Positions 36,614-47,055 are shown, numbered from the stretch's first letter. The stretch: 64,000 nt of DNA from Cronobacter malonaticus LMG 23826 (GCF_001277215.2 NZ_CP013940.1:2976001-3040000), one strand, 5' to 3'. The notes: a model not told the origin generated them from the sequence alone. Numbers and translations: made by a program.

Positions 36614-36952
36614 TCAGAGAGCCGCTTCGTCGGCTTCGCCGGTACGAATACGAATCACGCGTTGCAGTTCGGCGACAAAAATTTTGCCGTCGCCAATTTT
36701 TCCGGTCCACGCGGCCTTGCTGACCACCTCGATCACTTCATCCAGCTGATCGTCGGCGATAGCCACGTCGATTTTTACTTTCGGCAGGAAGTTCACGCTG
36801 TATTCGGCGCCGCGGTAAAGCTCGGCATGGCCTTTCTGGCGCCCGAACCCTTTCACTTCGGTGACGGTAAGCCCCTGAATGCCAATGGTGGAGAGTGCTT
36901 CACGCACGTCTTCCAGTTTGAACGGTTTGATTACCACGGTAACCAGCTTCAT
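36614..36952 (-). CDS. glnK: PII nitrogen-regulatory protein GlnK
   Basis: 112-residue PII signal protein that blocks AmtB when nitrogen is plentiful and is uridylylated by GlnD on Tyr51, visible in ELYRGAEYSVNFLPK. T-loop, B-loop (TGKIGDGKIFV) and C-loop are intact. ATG 36952 follows GGAGGGGATCT. The longer frame from 37060 would cover the sigma-54 promoter and is rejected. Confidence 0.97.
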   Translation of the reverse strand: MKLVTVVIKPFKLEDVREALSTIGIQGLTVTEVKGFGRQKGHAELYRGAEYSVNFLPKVKIDVAIADDQLDEVIEVVSKAAWTGKIGDGKIFVAELQRVIRIRTGEADEAAL

Positions 36953-37005
36953 AGATCCCCTCCAGTCAGAAATGGGTAATTCGGCAGCGACGATAATCTG
37001 GTAAA

Positions 37006-37020
37006 GCAAGCGGCGTGCCA
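37006..37020 (-). promoter_or_regulatory. Sigma-54 promoter of glnK-amtB
   Basis: TGGCACGCCGCTTGC on the minus strand: -24 TGGCAC and -12 TTGC separated by 5 bp, the consensus arrangement, about 54 bp before glnK. Confidence 0.9.
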
Positions 37021-37104
37021 GGAATAGAAAAGCGTGCGGTGGCGGCAAAAACTGCGGCAAGAAAGCAGGATTAATTGAAGGAAACGGAAGGCAGAAAAGA
37101 AAAA

Positions 37105-37121
37105 CGCACCATGCGAGTGCA
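37105..37121. promoter_or_regulatory. NtrC enhancer site for glnK-amtB
   Basis: CGCACC-ATGCG-AGTGCA fits the NtrC consensus TGCACC-N5-GGTGCA at 10 of 12 positions, about 85 bp upstream of the sigma-54 promoter. Further half sites (GGTGC at 37123-37127, TGCACC at 37138-37143) are close by. Confidence 0.65.
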
Positions 37122-37183
37122 CGGTGCGTTACATTTTTGCACCACTAACGATGCGTGTTAGCAGAACGCCTGATTTTGGTGCA

Positions 37184-38962
37184 TCAGGCGCTGAGCGGCT
37201 CCTCTTTGGCGGCGGCCTGTAGCTCTTCACCCGCAAGCTGGAGCTGATACATCTGCCAGTAGCGCCCGCGCGCCTCAAGCAGCGCCTGATGGCTGCCCCG
37301 CTCCACCGCCTGCCCGCGATGCAGCACCAGAATAGTGTCGGCTTCCACAATCGTGGAGAGACGATGCGCGATAACCACCAGCGTCGTGTGCGGCCGGATA
37401 GCGGCCAGCGCGTGCTGAATCGCCTGCTCGGTGCCGGAATCGATGTTCGCCGTCGCCTCATCAAGGATAAGGATTTGCGGCGCGTCCACCAGTACGCGCG
37501 CCAGCGCCAGCAACTGCTTCTGCCCGACGGAGAGATTATTGCCCTGCTCGCCAAGACGGGTATGAATGCCCTCGCTCATGCCGCGCGCCAGCTCGGCCAG
37601 TTGTACCGTTTCCAGCACCTCCCAGACGCGCGCTTCGTCGATGTCGCGCCCGAGCGTGACGTTCGCGAAGAACGAATCGGCCAGCACGACAGGATCCTGC
37701 TGCACCATCGCCACGCCTTTACGTAGCACGCCGTGGCTGAGCGAGGCGAGCGGACGTCCATCGAGACGGATCTCCCCGGAGGTGAGCGGATAGTACCCCA
37801 TCAGCAGGCTCGCAAGCGTACTTTTGCCGCTGCCGGTATGCCCGACCAGCGCCACGAAGTGACGGGACGGCACCGAGAGCGAAATATCCTTCAGCACCAG
37901 CTGATCGTCGCGATAGGCGAAAGAGACATTATCCACCTCAATCGCGCCGCTCGTGAGCGGGCGCTCGTCGTGGCCGTAATCCTGGCGCGGGCGATCCATT
38001 AACTCGAACACACGTTCGCCCGCCACCAGCGCCTGCTGCAAAATCGACTGCTGGGTGGTGAGTTCAATCAACGGCTCGTTAAGACGGCCCAGATAGCTGA
38101 TAAAGGCGTAGAGAACCCCCACCTGAATCGTCCCGACGGCGGTGAAGCCGAACAGCATCAGCAGGCCGCACAGCACCAACGCGGAAAAGAGGCTCAGCAA
38201 TGGGCGCAGCAGAAAGCCATCCAGGCGCAGCGTCTGCATTCGCGCCAGATAGTGCGAATGGCTGGCGGCGTTCATGCGCTCGCCAAAGCGCGTCTGCTGG
38301 CGGAACTGCTGGATGACATTCATCCCACTGATGACTTCATTAAAGCCGTCGTTGATATCCGCCAGATAGGTTCGCACCCGGCGCACAATCGGCGTGCTGT
38401 AGCGCTGATAAATCATCATGACGATCAGCACCGCCGGGAAGATAGTGATGGCGACCAGCGCCATGCGCCAGTCGAGGCTGAACATCGCCACGAGCATCGC
38501 GCCGATAAGCGCGGCGCTGCGCAGCACCGTCGCCACGACCGTGACGTAGAGATCGCGGATCACCTCGGTATCGTTGGTGACGCGCGAGATCAACTGACCC
38601 ACCGGCTGCGTGTCGAACGCGCTGAGCGGCTGGCGCAGCGCGGCATCCATCACATCGGTACGTAACTGTTGCACCACGCCCACCGCCGCCTGGTTAAACA
38701 GCAGCGCCTGCCAGTAGTGCAGCCCGGCGGCGAGGATTTGCAGCAGCACATAGGCGAACGCCAGCCCGGCCACCAGCCCCAGCGGCAGTTGGTTTTTCGC
38801 GACAAGATTGTCGATGAAGTAACTGATGAGCGCAGGCCCGGTCACTTCCGCCGCGGCGGCCACCCACAGCATCAGCACCGCGCCGCCGAGCGGTTTACGC
38901 CACGGCGAGCCATATGCCAGCAGACGTTTCAGCGTCGGCCAGCTCTTTACGGTATTACGCAT
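37184..38962 (-). CDS. mdlB: ABC exporter half-transporter MdlB
   Basis: 592-residue half-transporter with six N-terminal membrane helices (from [20 protein letters not shown]) and a C-terminal ATPase: Walker A GHTGSGKS, signature LSVGQKQ, Walker [13 protein letters not shown] and switch His IAHRLS. Pairs with MdlA as a type IV multidrug-like heterodimeric exporter; the substrate is not settled. It overlaps mdlA by 8 bp. Note the signature reads LSVGQ rather than LSGGQ, as in E. coli MdlB. Confidence 0.95.
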   Translation of the reverse strand: MRNTVKSWPTLKRLLAYGSPWRKPLGGAVLMLWVAAAAEVTGPALISYFIDNLVAKNQLPLGLVAGLAFAYVLLQILAAGLHYWQALLFNQAAVGVVQQLRTDVMDAALRQPLSAFDTQPVGQLISRVTNDTEVIRDLYVTVVATVLRSAALIGAMLVAMFSLDWRMALVAITIFPAVLIVMMIYQRYSTPIVRRVRTYLADINDGFNEVISGMNVIQQFRQQTRFGERMNAASHSHYLARMQTLRLDGFLLRPLLSLFSALVLCGLLMLFGFTAVGTIQVGVLYAFISYLGRLNEPLIELTTQQSILQQALVAGERVFELMDRPRQDYGHDERPLTSGAIEVDNVSFAYRDDQLVLKDISLSVPSRHFVALVGHTGSGKSTLASLLMGYYPLTSGEIRLDGRPLASLSHGVLRKGVAMVQQDPVVLADSFFANVTLGRDIDEARVWEVLETVQLAELARGMSEGIHTRLGEQGNNLSVGQKQLLALARVLVDAPQILILDEATANIDSGTEQAIQHALAAIRPHTTLVVIAHRLSTIVEADTILVLHRGQAVERGSHQALLEARGRYWQMYQLQLAGEELQAAAKEEPLSA

Positions 38963-40730
38963 TCAGCGCCTCCTCGTCGTTCTCTTCCGGCGCGTCGTCC
39001 AGCGCCGCTTCGAGCTGCTGATAGCGATACATATCCCGGTACCAGCCGGGCTGTGCCGCGAGCGCCTCATGACGCCCGCGCTGCGCCACCTGGCCGTGTT
39101 GCAGCACCAGAATTTCGCTGGCTTCGGTCAGCGCCGAGAGCCGGTGCGCGCTGATAATCACCGTACGGTTTTCTCCCCACTGGCGCAGGTTATGCAGAAT
39201 CTGGTGTTCAGTACGACCGTCAACGGCGGAGAGCGCGTCATCCAGCACCAGGATTTCAGCTTCCAGCAGCATCGCGCGGGCAATAGAGATGCGCTGCTTC
39301 TGTCCGCCGGAGAGCATCACGCCGCGCTCGCCGACCTGCGTGTCATACCCTTGCGGCAGACGCAGAATATCGTCATGCACGCAGGCGAGTTTCGCCGCCT
39401 GTTCTATCTCTTCCTGCGTGGCGTCGGGCTTACCGAGCGCAATATTGCTGGCGACCGTGTCGGAGAATAAGAACGGCGTCTGGTTGACGACGGCGAGCCG
39501 CCCGCGCCAGTCATCCAGATGCACGCGGTCAAGCGGGACGTCGTGGAAGGTTATCTCGCCCTGATCGAGATCGAAATGGCGCTGAATAAGCGACAGCACG
39601 CTGGTTTTCCCGGCGCCGGTCGGGCCGCACAGCCCCAGCATCTGGCCGGGTTTCAGCGAGAACTGCACGTTACGCAGCGTATCGCGGGCGGCATGCGGAT
39701 AGCGGAATTCGCGGATAGCCACGTTCAGTACACCGCGTCCGGCGGGCAGCGACGCCTGGCCATCTTTCACTACCGGCGCCTCCGCCAGCAGCGCGCGAAT
39801 GCGGCTGTACGCCGCACTACCGCGCTCGACGATGTTAAACATCCACGCCAGCGCCAGCATCGGCCAGATCATTAGGCCCAGATACATCGTAAAGCTGGTG
39901 AGCTGGCCGAGCGTCAGCGTGCCGTTCATCACCATCCAGCTGCCGCCGCCGATGGCCAGCAGGTTAGCCATGCCAATCGCAATATAAATCGTCGGGTCGA
40001 AACGGGCGTCCACGCGCGCCACGCGCAGGTTTTTCACGCCGGTATCGCGCGCGTCTTCAGAAAACAGCGCCGACTGTCTGTCTTCCAGGCCGAACGCTTT
40101 GATCATGCGGATGCTGGTCAGGCTCTCCTGGGTTCTATCGTTCAGCGACGAGAACGCCGCCTGCGCGGCTTTGAAACGGTGATGTAGCTGATCGCCGTAA
40201 CGCTTGATGACAATCGCCATCACCGGCATCGGCAACAGCGCCAACAGCGTGAGCTGCCAGCTAATCTGGGTACACATGATGACCAGCACCGCGCAGCCCA
40301 TAACCAGCGAATCGACCAGCGTCAGCACGCCCTCGCCAGCGGCGAAGACCACGCGGTCGACATCATTAGTGGCGCGCGCCATTAAATCGCCGGTGCGGTG
40401 GCGCAGATAGAACTCCGGATGCTGGCGGCTGAGCTGGCGGTAAAAATCGCGCCGCAGTTCAACGGCCAGCTGATAGGACGCGCCGAAAAGCAGCACACGC
40501 CAGACGTAGCGCAGCAGATAAACCACTATCGCAATCACCACCAGCAGGCCGACCCACAGCAGCACCTGGCGCGTAGTGTAGTGATGTTGAGTGACGCCAT
40601 CGACAACGTAGCCCACCACTTTTGGCGGCACCAGTTGCAGAATGGCGATAACAATAAGCAGGGCAACCGCGCCGAGGTAGCGACGCCACTCCCGGCTAAA
40701 ATACCAGCTTAACTGAGCAAATAATCGCAC
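38955..40730 (-). CDS. mdlA: ABC exporter half-transporter MdlA
   Basis: 591 residues, same design as MdlB: six helices ([20 protein letters not shown]) then ATPase with Walker A GPTGAGKT, signature [15 protein letters not shown], Walker [14 protein letters not shown] (Asp replaces the catalytic Glu) and ISAHRLS. The DD at Walker B suggests a degenerate ATP site in the heterodimer. First gene of mdlAB; decR lies 57 bp upstream on the same strand. Confidence 0.95.
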   Translation of the reverse strand: MRLFAQLSWYFSREWRRYLGAVALLIVIAILQLVPPKVVGYVVDGVTQHHYTTRQVLLWVGLLVVIAIVVYLLRYVWRVLLFGASYQLAVELRRDFYRQLSRQHPEFYLRHRTGDLMARATNDVDRVVFAAGEGVLTLVDSLVMGCAVLVIMCTQISWQLTLLALLPMPVMAIVIKRYGDQLHHRFKAAQAAFSSLNDRTQESLTSIRMIKAFGLEDRQSALFSEDARDTGVKNLRVARVDARFDPTIYIAIGMANLLAIGGGSWMVMNGTLTLGQLTSFTMYLGLMIWPMLALAWMFNIVERGSAAYSRIRALLAEAPVVKDGQASLPAGRGVLNVAIREFRYPHAARDTLRNVQFSLKPGQMLGLCGPTGAGKTSVLSLIQRHFDLDQGEITFHDVPLDRVHLDDWRGRLAVVNQTPFLFSDTVASNIALGKPDATQEEIEQAAKLACVHDDILRLPQGYDTQVGERGVMLSGGQKQRISIARAMLLEAEILVLDDALSAVDGRTEHQILHNLRQWGENRTVIISAHRLSALTEASEILVLQHGQVAQRGRHEALAAQPGWYRDMYRYQQLEAALDDAPEENDEEALNA

Positions 40731-40787
40731 GCGAAATTCCTGATTGGTCTGATGATAAAGCGCGGGCGCCGTGGCGAGCCAGACGGT

Positions 40788-41249
40788 TCAGCGCTTAAGC
40801 GGCAGGGCCGTGGTGTATTTTATCTGCTCCATGGCGAAGCTCGACGTGACATCTGACAGCCCCGGCACCCGGTTGACCAGACGTTTATAAAAGTCATCAT
40901 AGCTTTTCATATCGGCCACCTGTACCCGCATAAGGTAGTCGTATTCGCCCGCCATGCGCCAGAAACCGAGCACTTCCGGCATCTCTTCCACCACCGCGAC
41001 AAACTGACTGTACCAGTCGCTGCTGTGATGCTGCGTTTTAATCAGCATAAAAGCGGTAAGGCCGAGGCCGAGTTTTTCCGGGTCGAGCAGCGCGACGCGC
41101 TTAATTATATAGCCGTCATCTTCAAGCCGCCGGAGCCGCTTCCAGCAGGGCGTCGTCGTCAGATTAACGGCATCGGCGAGCGCCTGCAAAGAGAGCGTCG
41201 CGTCCTCCTGAAGCAGCGCCAGCAGTCTGCAATCAATTTTATCTAACAT
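40788..41249 (-). CDS. decR: Lrp-family cysteine-response regulator DecR (YbaO/CutR)
   Basis: 153 residues: N-terminal HTH ([39 protein letters not shown]) and a RAM/AsnC ligand domain ([40 protein letters not shown]). Related proteins activate cysteine-desulfhydrase genes when cysteine is in excess (cyuA in E. coli, cdsH in Salmonella). It is divergent from a cdsH-like gene with an Lrp-consensus palindrome between them, so that gene is its obvious target. Confidence 0.94.
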   Translation of the reverse strand: MLDKIDCRLLALLQEDATLSLQALADAVNLTTTPCWKRLRRLEDDGYIIKRVALLDPEKLGLGLTAFMLIKTQHHSSDWYSQFVAVVEEMPEVLGFWRMAGEYDYLMRVQVADMKSYDDFYKRLVNRVPGLSDVTSSFAMEQIKYTTALPLKR

Positions 41250-41261
41250 TCCCGATTCCTG

Positions 41262-41276
41262 TAGAAAATTTTTCTC
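41262..41276. promoter_or_regulatory. Lrp/DecR-type operator between decR and cdsH
   Basis: TAGAAAATTTTTCTC agrees with the Lrp-family consensus YAGHAWATTWTDCTR at 14 of 15 positions and is a palindrome (AGAAAA-T-TTTTCT). It is 13 bp upstream of decR and 89 bp upstream of cdsH. Confidence 0.7.
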
Positions 41277-41364
41277 TCATATCAGCAACAGGCAGGCTAA
41301 ATGGCAACTTATTTTCCTGAAAGATGCTTTACGCTGGGCACAAATTGATAAACCGGAACGTATC

Positions 41365-42411
41365 ATGTCCAGCACCTGGGTTCACCACGCCATTAATGAG
41401 ATCCACGCCGACGCCCGGCGATCTGCGGATACCCATTTGATCCGCTTTACCCTGCCCGCCTTTCCGGGCATCTGGTTCTATCTGAAAGATGAAAGCACGC
41501 ACCCCACCGGTAGCCTGAAGCACCGCCTGGCGCGCTCGCTGTTTTTATACGGCCTGAGCAACGGCTGGATCCGCGAAGGCACGCCGATTATCGAGGCGTC
41601 TTCCGGTTCGACCGCGGTTTCCGAAGCCTGGTTTGCCCGCATGCTGGGCCTGCCGTTTATCGCCGTCATGCCCGCCTGTACCGCGCGGCGCAAAGTGGAA
41701 CAAATTGAATTTTACGGCGGCCGCTGTCATTTCGTGCAGAGCGCCTGTGAAATTTACGAGGCCTCCGAGGTGCTCGCCCGCGAACTGCGGGGCCGTTATA
41801 TGGATCAGTTTACCTACGCCGAGCGCGCGACCGATTGGCGCGGCAATAACAATATCGCCGACAGTATTTTCCGGCAGATGGCTGGCGAGCCGCACCCGGT
41901 TCCTGATTACATCGTGATGAGCGCCGGTACCGGCGGCACGTCCGCCACCATTGGCCGCTACCTGCGCTATCAGGGCCACGAGACGCGCCTGATGGTGGTC
42001 GACCCTGAGAACTCGGTCTTTTACGACTACTGGCAGCAGCGCGACAGCAGGCTGAAAAGCAGCGTCGGCAGCCGCATTGAAGGGATTGGCCGTCCGCGTG
42101 TTGAGCCCTCTTTTATTCCCGATGTGATCGATGAAATGTTAAAGGTGCCGGATGCGGCGAGCGTAGCGGCAATGCAGTGGCTTGGTGAACTGCTGGGCCG
42201 CAAAGTCGGTGCGTCTACCGGCACCAATATGTGGGGCGCGCTGCAACTGGCCGCCCGAATGCGTGAAGAAGGCCGCAGCGGCGCTATCGTTACGCTACTG
42301 TGCGACAGCGGCGAGCGGTATCTGGAGACCTATCACAACCCGGAATGGGTAGCGGCCTCGATTGGCGATATCTCGCCCTGGCGCGCGGCCATTCAGGAAC
42401 TTATGCGTTAA
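41365..42411 (+). CDS. cdsH: PLP-dependent L-cysteine desulfhydrase CdsH type
   Basis: 348-residue fold-type-II PLP enzyme of the cysteine-synthase family. The PLP lysine is in [15 protein letters not shown], the substrate-binding Asn/Ser loop in [14 protein letters not shown], and the phosphate loop in [15 protein letters not shown]. It is longer than CysK/CysM and adjacent to a DecR-type gene. In Salmonella the equivalent CdsH degrades cysteine to pyruvate, ammonia and sulfide. Assignment rests on synteny plus family; a sulfhydrylase activity cannot be excluded. ATG 41365. Confidence 0.88.
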   Translation: MSSTWVHHAINEIHADARRSADTHLIRFTLPAFPGIWFYLKDESTHPTGSLKHRLARSLFLYGLSNGWIREGTPIIEASSGSTAVSEAWFARMLGLPFIAVMPACTARRKVEQIEFYGGRCHFVQSACEIYEASEVLARELRGRYMDQFTYAERATDWRGNNNIADSIFRQMAGEPHPVPDYIVMSAGTGGTSATIGRYLRYQGHETRLMVVDPENSVFYDYWQQRDSRLKSSVGSRIEGIGRPRVEPSFIPDVIDEMLKVPDAASVAAMQWLGELLGRKVGASTGTNMWGALQLAARMREEGRSGAIVTLLCDSGERYLETYHNPEWVAASIGDISPWRAAIQELMR

Positions 42412-42432
42412 ACGCAACGCAGTAAAAACAAA

Positions 42433-42456
42433 GCGGCGAATCAACGCCGCTTTTTT
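42433..42456 (+). terminator. Terminator of cdsH
   Basis: GCGGCG-AATCAA-CGCCGC followed by six T. Confidence 0.93.
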
Positions 42457-42805
42457 AACAACCACATCCATTAAACAATGTCATTTCATATTTATTCCAA
42501 AAAAAGAAATTTAAACATCACTAAAATAAATACATAAAAAGTAATTACTTTAGAATGATATATATATCCCGATATTAATTATCGCGCTCCATTCATTTAA
42601 AATATCAAAGAATCACTTTTAAGAATTTATTAAAATCTATCTTCATCAACTCTGTATAAAATCACCTTTCTTTCTCCAGGTATGCTGGCGTAACGCCGCG
42701 CGCTGCTCGCGGTTTGTCAGTCTATTACTGGACATATTTCGGGTTATCCCGGCCAGATTGCGCAGGGATTGCTGGCATCCTGTAATCAGACACATAAGAG
42801 ATAAT
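42457..42805 (+). other. AT-rich untranslated region before the lipoprotein/coiled-coil operon
   Basis: About 350 bp; roughly the first 200 are very AT-rich (runs of AAAT, ATATATAT) and then composition returns to normal. No gene. It probably contains the operon promoter. Strong local AT-richness in front of a lineage-specific operon suggests H-NS control, but no site is defined. Confidence 0.45.
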
Positions 42806-43243
42806 ATGTTGGATAAAAAAATCATTTATATCGCTGCGATGATGATGTCTTTAAGCGCCTGTACCACCGCCCCTAAAAACGCCCCCGTGAAAAGCAATGT
42901 GTCGCAGACGCCAGTCGTCCCCGCACAGCCTGCGCCAACGCCAGTTGAGTCCATGAACCAACTGGCACCGGTCAGTAGCGACACTAAGCTGCGTCTTGAA
43001 CGCTGCCTCGCCGAGACCAAACACCTCTCGGACATTAACCGCGAAAAATACCGTGAACAAATAGACACGTTATATCGCAGCATTAAAGCGACGCAATATT
43101 ACGCCTCCATCAGTAACGATCTGTCCAATATTATGGTGGAAACCATCACGCCGCTGTATCAGTTCCGCGTCAATGACGCCTGCAATACGATTTCACAGTC
43201 TCTGCTGGCCGAACTGAAAAAAGGCGCAGGTCTTGCTAAATGA
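42806..43243 (+). CDS. Small lipoprotein of unknown function
   Basis: 145 residues; signal peptide MLDKKIIYIAAMMMSLSAC with lipobox LSAC then TT, so probably outer-membrane lipid-anchored. A Pro/Val-rich linker (NVSQTPVVPAQPAPTPVES) is followed by an alpha-helical domain (LERCLAETKHLSDINREKYR; TQYYASISNDLSNIMVETIT) with two Cys residues that could pair. The family is not recognised. Its stop overlaps or abuts the next gene, which encodes a secreted coiled-coil protein, so the two products probably work together in the envelope. ATG 42806 is chosen as it begins the signal peptide. Confidence 0.8.
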   Translation: MLDKKIIYIAAMMMSLSACTTAPKNAPVKSNVSQTPVVPAQPAPTPVESMNQLAPVSSDTKLRLERCLAETKHLSDINREKYREQIDTLYRSIKATQYYASISNDLSNIMVETITPLYQFRVNDACNTISQSLLAELKKGAGLAK

Positions 43244-43254
43244 GAGGTGTCGGG

Positions 43255-46104
43255 ATGAAGGGAAGAATAAAAAACCGTAAAAGCGCGATCGCTGGCTTAC
43301 TGGCGTTGGTGCTGAGCGAGCAGTCGTCCTGGGCGGCACAAAATAACACGGCCGTTCAGGGTAATGATTTTCTGTCGTCAATTCAGCAGATCGAAGTGAA
43401 GCAGATGGACTTCCCTGAACCCACGCGGCGTGCGCAGACACCGTCGGCGTCTCGCGCACAAATTAACGATCTCCAGCAGGAGATCGCGCGCCTGAAAAAA
43501 CAGCTGAGCGCGGCAGAGCAGGAAAAGAAAAGCCTTAGCGCGCCTGGCGATTTACAGGCTCAGAATACACAGTTGCTAAAAGACAACAGTACGCTTGCGA
43601 AAGAGAACGACCGCCTCTCCCGCAGCCTGCAGAATGCGCAGCGCGAACAAGGCGCGACCAGTACACAACAGGCCGCTCGCATCGAAGTGCTGGAGCAGAA
43701 AACCGCTGAACTCCAGGCGGCGCTGGCCAGCAAGACGGCTGAACTCACGCAGCTTAAAAAAGCCAGTGACAGCCAGTCGGCAAGCGAAAGCTCACTGCAA
43801 AAGCAGATAGCGCGTCTTGAAGCCGAAAAGGCCGCTATCACAGAGCGCAACGCCCAGGACACCGCGCGTTTTAATCGCGATATGCAGGCGCTGCGCAATG
43901 AACTGAATAAGCGTGCCGATGAACTGATGGCGCTCAAAAACGCGGGCGACAAACGCGCGCAGAACCTGAGCGAGCTGGAAAAACAGCTGGCGCAGCTGGA
44001 GAAAGAGAAAGCGGCGCTTGTAGCGCAGAACGAGAAGAACGTCGGTGCGATGAATAGCAAAACGCAGGCGTTGCAGGCGGAACTGGATAAACGCACCGCT
44101 GAACTCGCTGCTCTCCAGAAGACAGGCAGCGAGCACGAGAAGAGCCAGAGCAATTTGCAAAAACAGCTTACGCAGCTGGAAAAAGAGAAAGCGGCACTGA
44201 CGGCGCAAAATGCGCATGACATCGATGCGTTGAATAACAAAACGCAAGCGCTGCAGGCGGAACTCGATAAACGCACCGCCGAACTCACCGCACTTAAAAA
44301 ATCAGGTGCTGAGCATGAACAAAGCCAGAGCGCGCTGGAAAAACAGCTCGCCCAACTGGAGCGCGAGAAAGCAGCGCTGGCGGCACAAAACGCGCAGAGC
44401 ATCGACGCCGCAAATAAAAAAGCGCAGGCGCTGCAAGCGGAACTGGATAAACGCACTGCCGAACTTACCGCACTTAAAAAATCAGGCGCTGAGCATGAAC
44501 AAAGCCAGAGCGCGCTGGAAAAACAGCTTGCCCAACTAGAGCGTGAGAAAGCAGCGTTTTTGGCGCAGAACGCGCATGACATCGATGCGCTGAATAACAA
44601 AACGCAGGTGCTGCAGGCGGAACTCGATAAACGCACTGCCGAACTCACCGCACTTAAAAAATCAGGCGCAGAACACACGCAAAGCCAGAGCGCGCTGGAA
44701 AAACAGCTCGCCCAACTGGAGCGCGAGAAAGCAGCGCTTGCCGCGCAAAACGCGCATGACGTCGATGCGCTGAATAAACAACTCGCGCAACTCGAAAAAG
44801 AGAAAACCTCACTGACTGAGCAGAACAGCCTGTTGCTCAAAACCAGTACGCTGACCAAAGAAGAGAAAGCGAAACTGCAAAAAACGCAGGCAGAGCAGAC
44901 CGCGTTGCTTGAGAAAAACCAGGCGGCAGAAACCGCGCTTAAGGCGCAGATCGCCGCGCTCACTGAAAAACTCAACGCCTCAACCACCCTCGCTGCCAGC
45001 ACGCAGGAAAAAGCCACAGCGCTTGCCGCTGAGCTTGCCAGCCTGAAAGGCAGCCAGAGCGAGAAAGAAAAGGCGTTGCAGAGCCAACAGCAACAGGCCG
45101 CGCAGATTGCCGCGGCGAAAGAGGCGCTCACGAAGCAGCTTACCGCCGCACAGACAGATATCGCCACGCTGAAACAAGCGCTGGCGGAAAAAGAGAACCG
45201 TTTGCAGCAGTCGGATAAAGCGCTGCTTGCGCTGAAGGAAGAGGCGCAGTCGGCTAAAACGCTTAATAACGCCTCCGCCACCAGCCAGCAAAAAGCGCAG
45301 GCTGAGCTGGATACGCTTAAACGCGCCAATGAAGAACTCAACGCTAAACTGACCAGCCTGAGTGCGGAAAACGCGGCGCAAAAAGCACAGGCAGAGAAAG
45401 AAAAAGCGGAGCTGCTGGCACAGGCGGAAAAACTGAAAGCCGACGCGGCAACACAGGCGCAGACGGTAGCCGCAAGTAAAACGGAATCAGAAGTCAGCGC
45501 CGCGGCGCTTAAGGACAAAGCCAATAAACAGTCCTATGCGAACGGCGTGATGTTCTCAAGGCTGGTGCAAAAAAGCATGGATCAGATGGCGGATCTGGGC
45601 ATTAAAACCAATCTCCCTATCCTGCTGGCTGGCATTAAAGATGGCCTGGCGCAAAAAGTCGCGGTCGAGCCAAAAGCGCTGCTGTCGCTGCATGAGTCGA
45701 TGCTGAAAGAGCTTTCCAGCCGCGAAGAGAAGAAATATCAGGCGGGTATTGATCAGCTTGAAAAAGCCACCGCGAAGAAAAAACTGCTCAAGCGTAATAA
45801 ATCGCTGTTCTTTGTGCAGACGAAGGCCGGCAACAAGGCTATCTCGCCAGGCGAGACCGTTAACGTCACGTTTAAAGAGGCGACGTATGAAGGCCGCGTG
45901 ATCAACAATAACGCCAATGTGCCGGTCACCTATGACGAAAACCTGCCGTATATCTTCCAGCAGGCGCTGGAGCTGGGTAAACGGGGCGGTGTGATGGAGG
46001 TGTACTGCTTCGCAGGCGATCTCTATAACCCGGATACCATGCCGCCGGATCTCTTCAACTATTCACTGATGAAGCTGACGGTCACTATCAGCGGCGGGAA
46101 ATAA
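43255..46104 (+). CDS. Secreted giant coiled-coil protein with degenerate Mip/FKBP-like C-terminus
   Basis: 949 residues. After a signal peptide (MKGRIKNRKSAIAGLLALVL ... SSWAAQ) there is about 720 residues of Lys/Glu/Ala/Gln coiled coil, including five 60-residue tandem repeats (residues about 209-508). The C-terminal 195 residues resemble the FKBP_N dimerisation domain (NKQSYANGVMFSRLVQKSMD; LLAGIKDGLAQKV) and then an FKBP fold (ISPGETVNVTFKEATYEGRV; ALELGKRGGVMEVYCFAGDL). The PPIase active-site residues are not evident. ATG 43255 has AGAGGTG five bases upstream; ATG 43240, overlapping the lipoprotein stop, is the alternative. Function unknown; a periplasm-spanning tether or scaffold is a guess. 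Confidence 0.82.
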   Translation: MKGRIKNRKSAIAGLLALVLSEQSSWAAQNNTAVQGNDFLSSIQQIEVKQMDFPEPTRRAQTPSASRAQINDLQQEIARLKKQLSAAEQEKKSLSAPGDLQAQNTQLLKDNSTLAKENDRLSRSLQNAQREQGATSTQQAARIEVLEQKTAELQAALASKTAELTQLKKASDSQSASESSLQKQIARLEAEKAAITERNAQDTARFNRDMQALRNELNKRADELMALKNAGDKRAQNLSELEKQLAQLEKEKAALVAQNEKNVGAMNSKTQALQAELDKRTAELAALQKTGSEHEKSQSNLQKQLTQLEKEKAALTAQNAHDIDALNNKTQALQAELDKRTAELTALKKSGAEHEQSQSALEKQLAQLEREKAALAAQNAQSIDAANKKAQALQAELDKRTAELTALKKSGAEHEQSQSALEKQLAQLEREKAAFLAQNAHDIDALNNKTQVLQAELDKRTAELTALKKSGAEHTQSQSALEKQLAQLEREKAALAAQNAHDVDALNKQLAQLEKEKTSLTEQNSLLLKTSTLTKEEKAKLQKTQAEQTALLEKNQAAETALKAQIAALTEKLNASTTLAASTQEKATALAAELASLKGSQSEKEKALQSQQQQAAQIAAAKEALTKQLTAAQTDIATLKQALAEKENRLQQSDKALLALKEEAQSAKTLNNASATSQQKAQAELDTLKRANEELNAKLTSLSAENAAQKAQAEKEKAELLAQAEKLKADAATQAQTVAASKTESEVSAAALKDKANKQSYANGVMFSRLVQKSMDQMADLGIKTNLPILLAGIKDGLAQKVAVEPKALLSLHESMLKELSSREEKKYQAGIDQLEKATAKKKLLKRNKSLFFVQTKAGNKAISPGETVNVTFKEATYEGRVINNNANVPVTYDENLPYIFQQALELGKRGGVMEVYCFAGDLYNPDTMPPDLFNYSLMKLTVTISGGK
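43879..44778 (+). repeat. Five in-frame 180-bp tandem repeats within the coiled-coil gene
   Basis: Units at 43879, 44059, 44239, 44419 and 44599, each 180 bp (60 codons), pattern KTQALQAELDKRTAELTALK and SGAEHEQSQSALEKQLAQLE. Units 3-5 are nearly identical and unit 1 is most diverged. Such arrays vary by recombination, so copy number may differ between strains. Confidence 0.92.
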
Positions 46105-46108
46105 AAAA

Positions 46109-46129
46109 AGCCGGGGGTTACCCCGGCTT
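46109..46129. terminator. Terminator between coiled-coil gene and cof
   Basis: AGCCGGGG-GTTA-CCCCGGCTT between convergent genes; the T run is on the minus-strand side, so it is strongest for cof. Confidence 0.88.
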
Positions 46130-46143
46130 GCTGGAATGCCTCA

Positions 46144-46962
46144 TCATTCGGGGGAATAATCAAGGTGTGGATGGTCCAGCCAATGCGTCAAATAGTGGGC
46201 GACCGCCTGTCTGCTGCAGTGCCCGATCACCGGCAGATGCGGGAGCTCTGCCAGAAGCTGCGGCATCGCGTTGCCCATAATCAGCCCCTTCCCTGCCAGC
46301 GATAACATTTCGCGGTCGTTCATAGCGTCACCAAACGCCATACAATCCGCCATCGTAATGCCCAGATGCTGGCTCAGCGCCTGTAATGCCGCACCTTTAT
46401 TACATCCTGGCGGCAGCACCTCCAGACAATCGAGCGCGGAAAAACAGATATGTGCCTGCGAACCGAGCGCCTGGCTGAGCTTAACGCGCAGTTCGCGCAG
46501 CGTGTCGTGGTCGGCGACAAAGCAGATTTTCGTTACCTGATGGGCGGGAAGCCGCTTCAGATCGGTGAGCTGATAGCGAAACCCGCTCCAGGCGTGCGCG
46601 TCGAGCAGCGCCGGGTCGTCGTTATCCGTCAGCCAGCCGCTGTCGTTAAACACGTGCAGACTGGCTGGTGTATCCCAGTGGCCATGCAGCACGGCTTCCG
46701 CTACCTGCGGCGATAAATCTTCGGCAAACAGTAGCTCGCCCGACGGCGCATGAATACGCGTGCCGTTGCCCGTAATGAGGAACGCTTCAAGCGCGATTTT
46801 TTGCAGCATCTGCCGCATTTCTAGCAAATGACGACCGGTTGCAAACGCCATCGTCACGCCGCGCTGATGCAAACGGTGCAGCGCCCGCTGTGTGGTTTCA
46901 CCAAGCTGATGGTCTGGCATCAGCAGCGTGCCATCCATGTCAAAAGCGGCCAGTCGCGCCAT
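46144..46962 (-). CDS. cof: HMP-PP phosphatase Cof (HAD family)
   Basis: 272-residue cytosolic HAD phosphatase that hydrolyses the thiamin precursor HMP pyrophosphate and other phosphates. HAD motif [11 protein letters not shown], motif II TGRHL, motif III Lys in CNKGAAL, motif [14 protein letters not shown] are complete. Same length as E. coli Cof and next to ybaE as in E. coli. Confidence 0.96.
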   Translation of the reverse strand: MARLAAFDMDGTLLMPDHQLGETTQRALHRLHQRGVTMAFATGRHLLEMRQMLQKIALEAFLITGNGTRIHAPSGELLFAEDLSPQVAEAVLHGHWDTPASLHVFNDSGWLTDNDDPALLDAHAWSGFRYQLTDLKRLPAHQVTKICFVADHDTLRELRVKLSQALGSQAHICFSALDCLEVLPPGCNKGAALQALSQHLGITMADCMAFGDAMNDREMLSLAGKGLIMGNAMPQLLAELPHLPVIGHCSRQAVAHYLTHWLDHPHLDYSPE

Positions 46963-47055
46963 GGTTCGTCCCCCTCTGTTGGTTGACTTGCAGTATTGCC
47001 TGGCATATACGGAACTAATAGTGAATAGTTGAGAAAAATCGTTCCGGGTTTTGGT

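Noticed and set aside
43560..45524. 654-codon Ser/Cys/Ala-rich frame antisense to the coiled-coil gene
   Set aside because: Mirror image of the Lys/Glu/Ala repeat codons; no start signal or domain.
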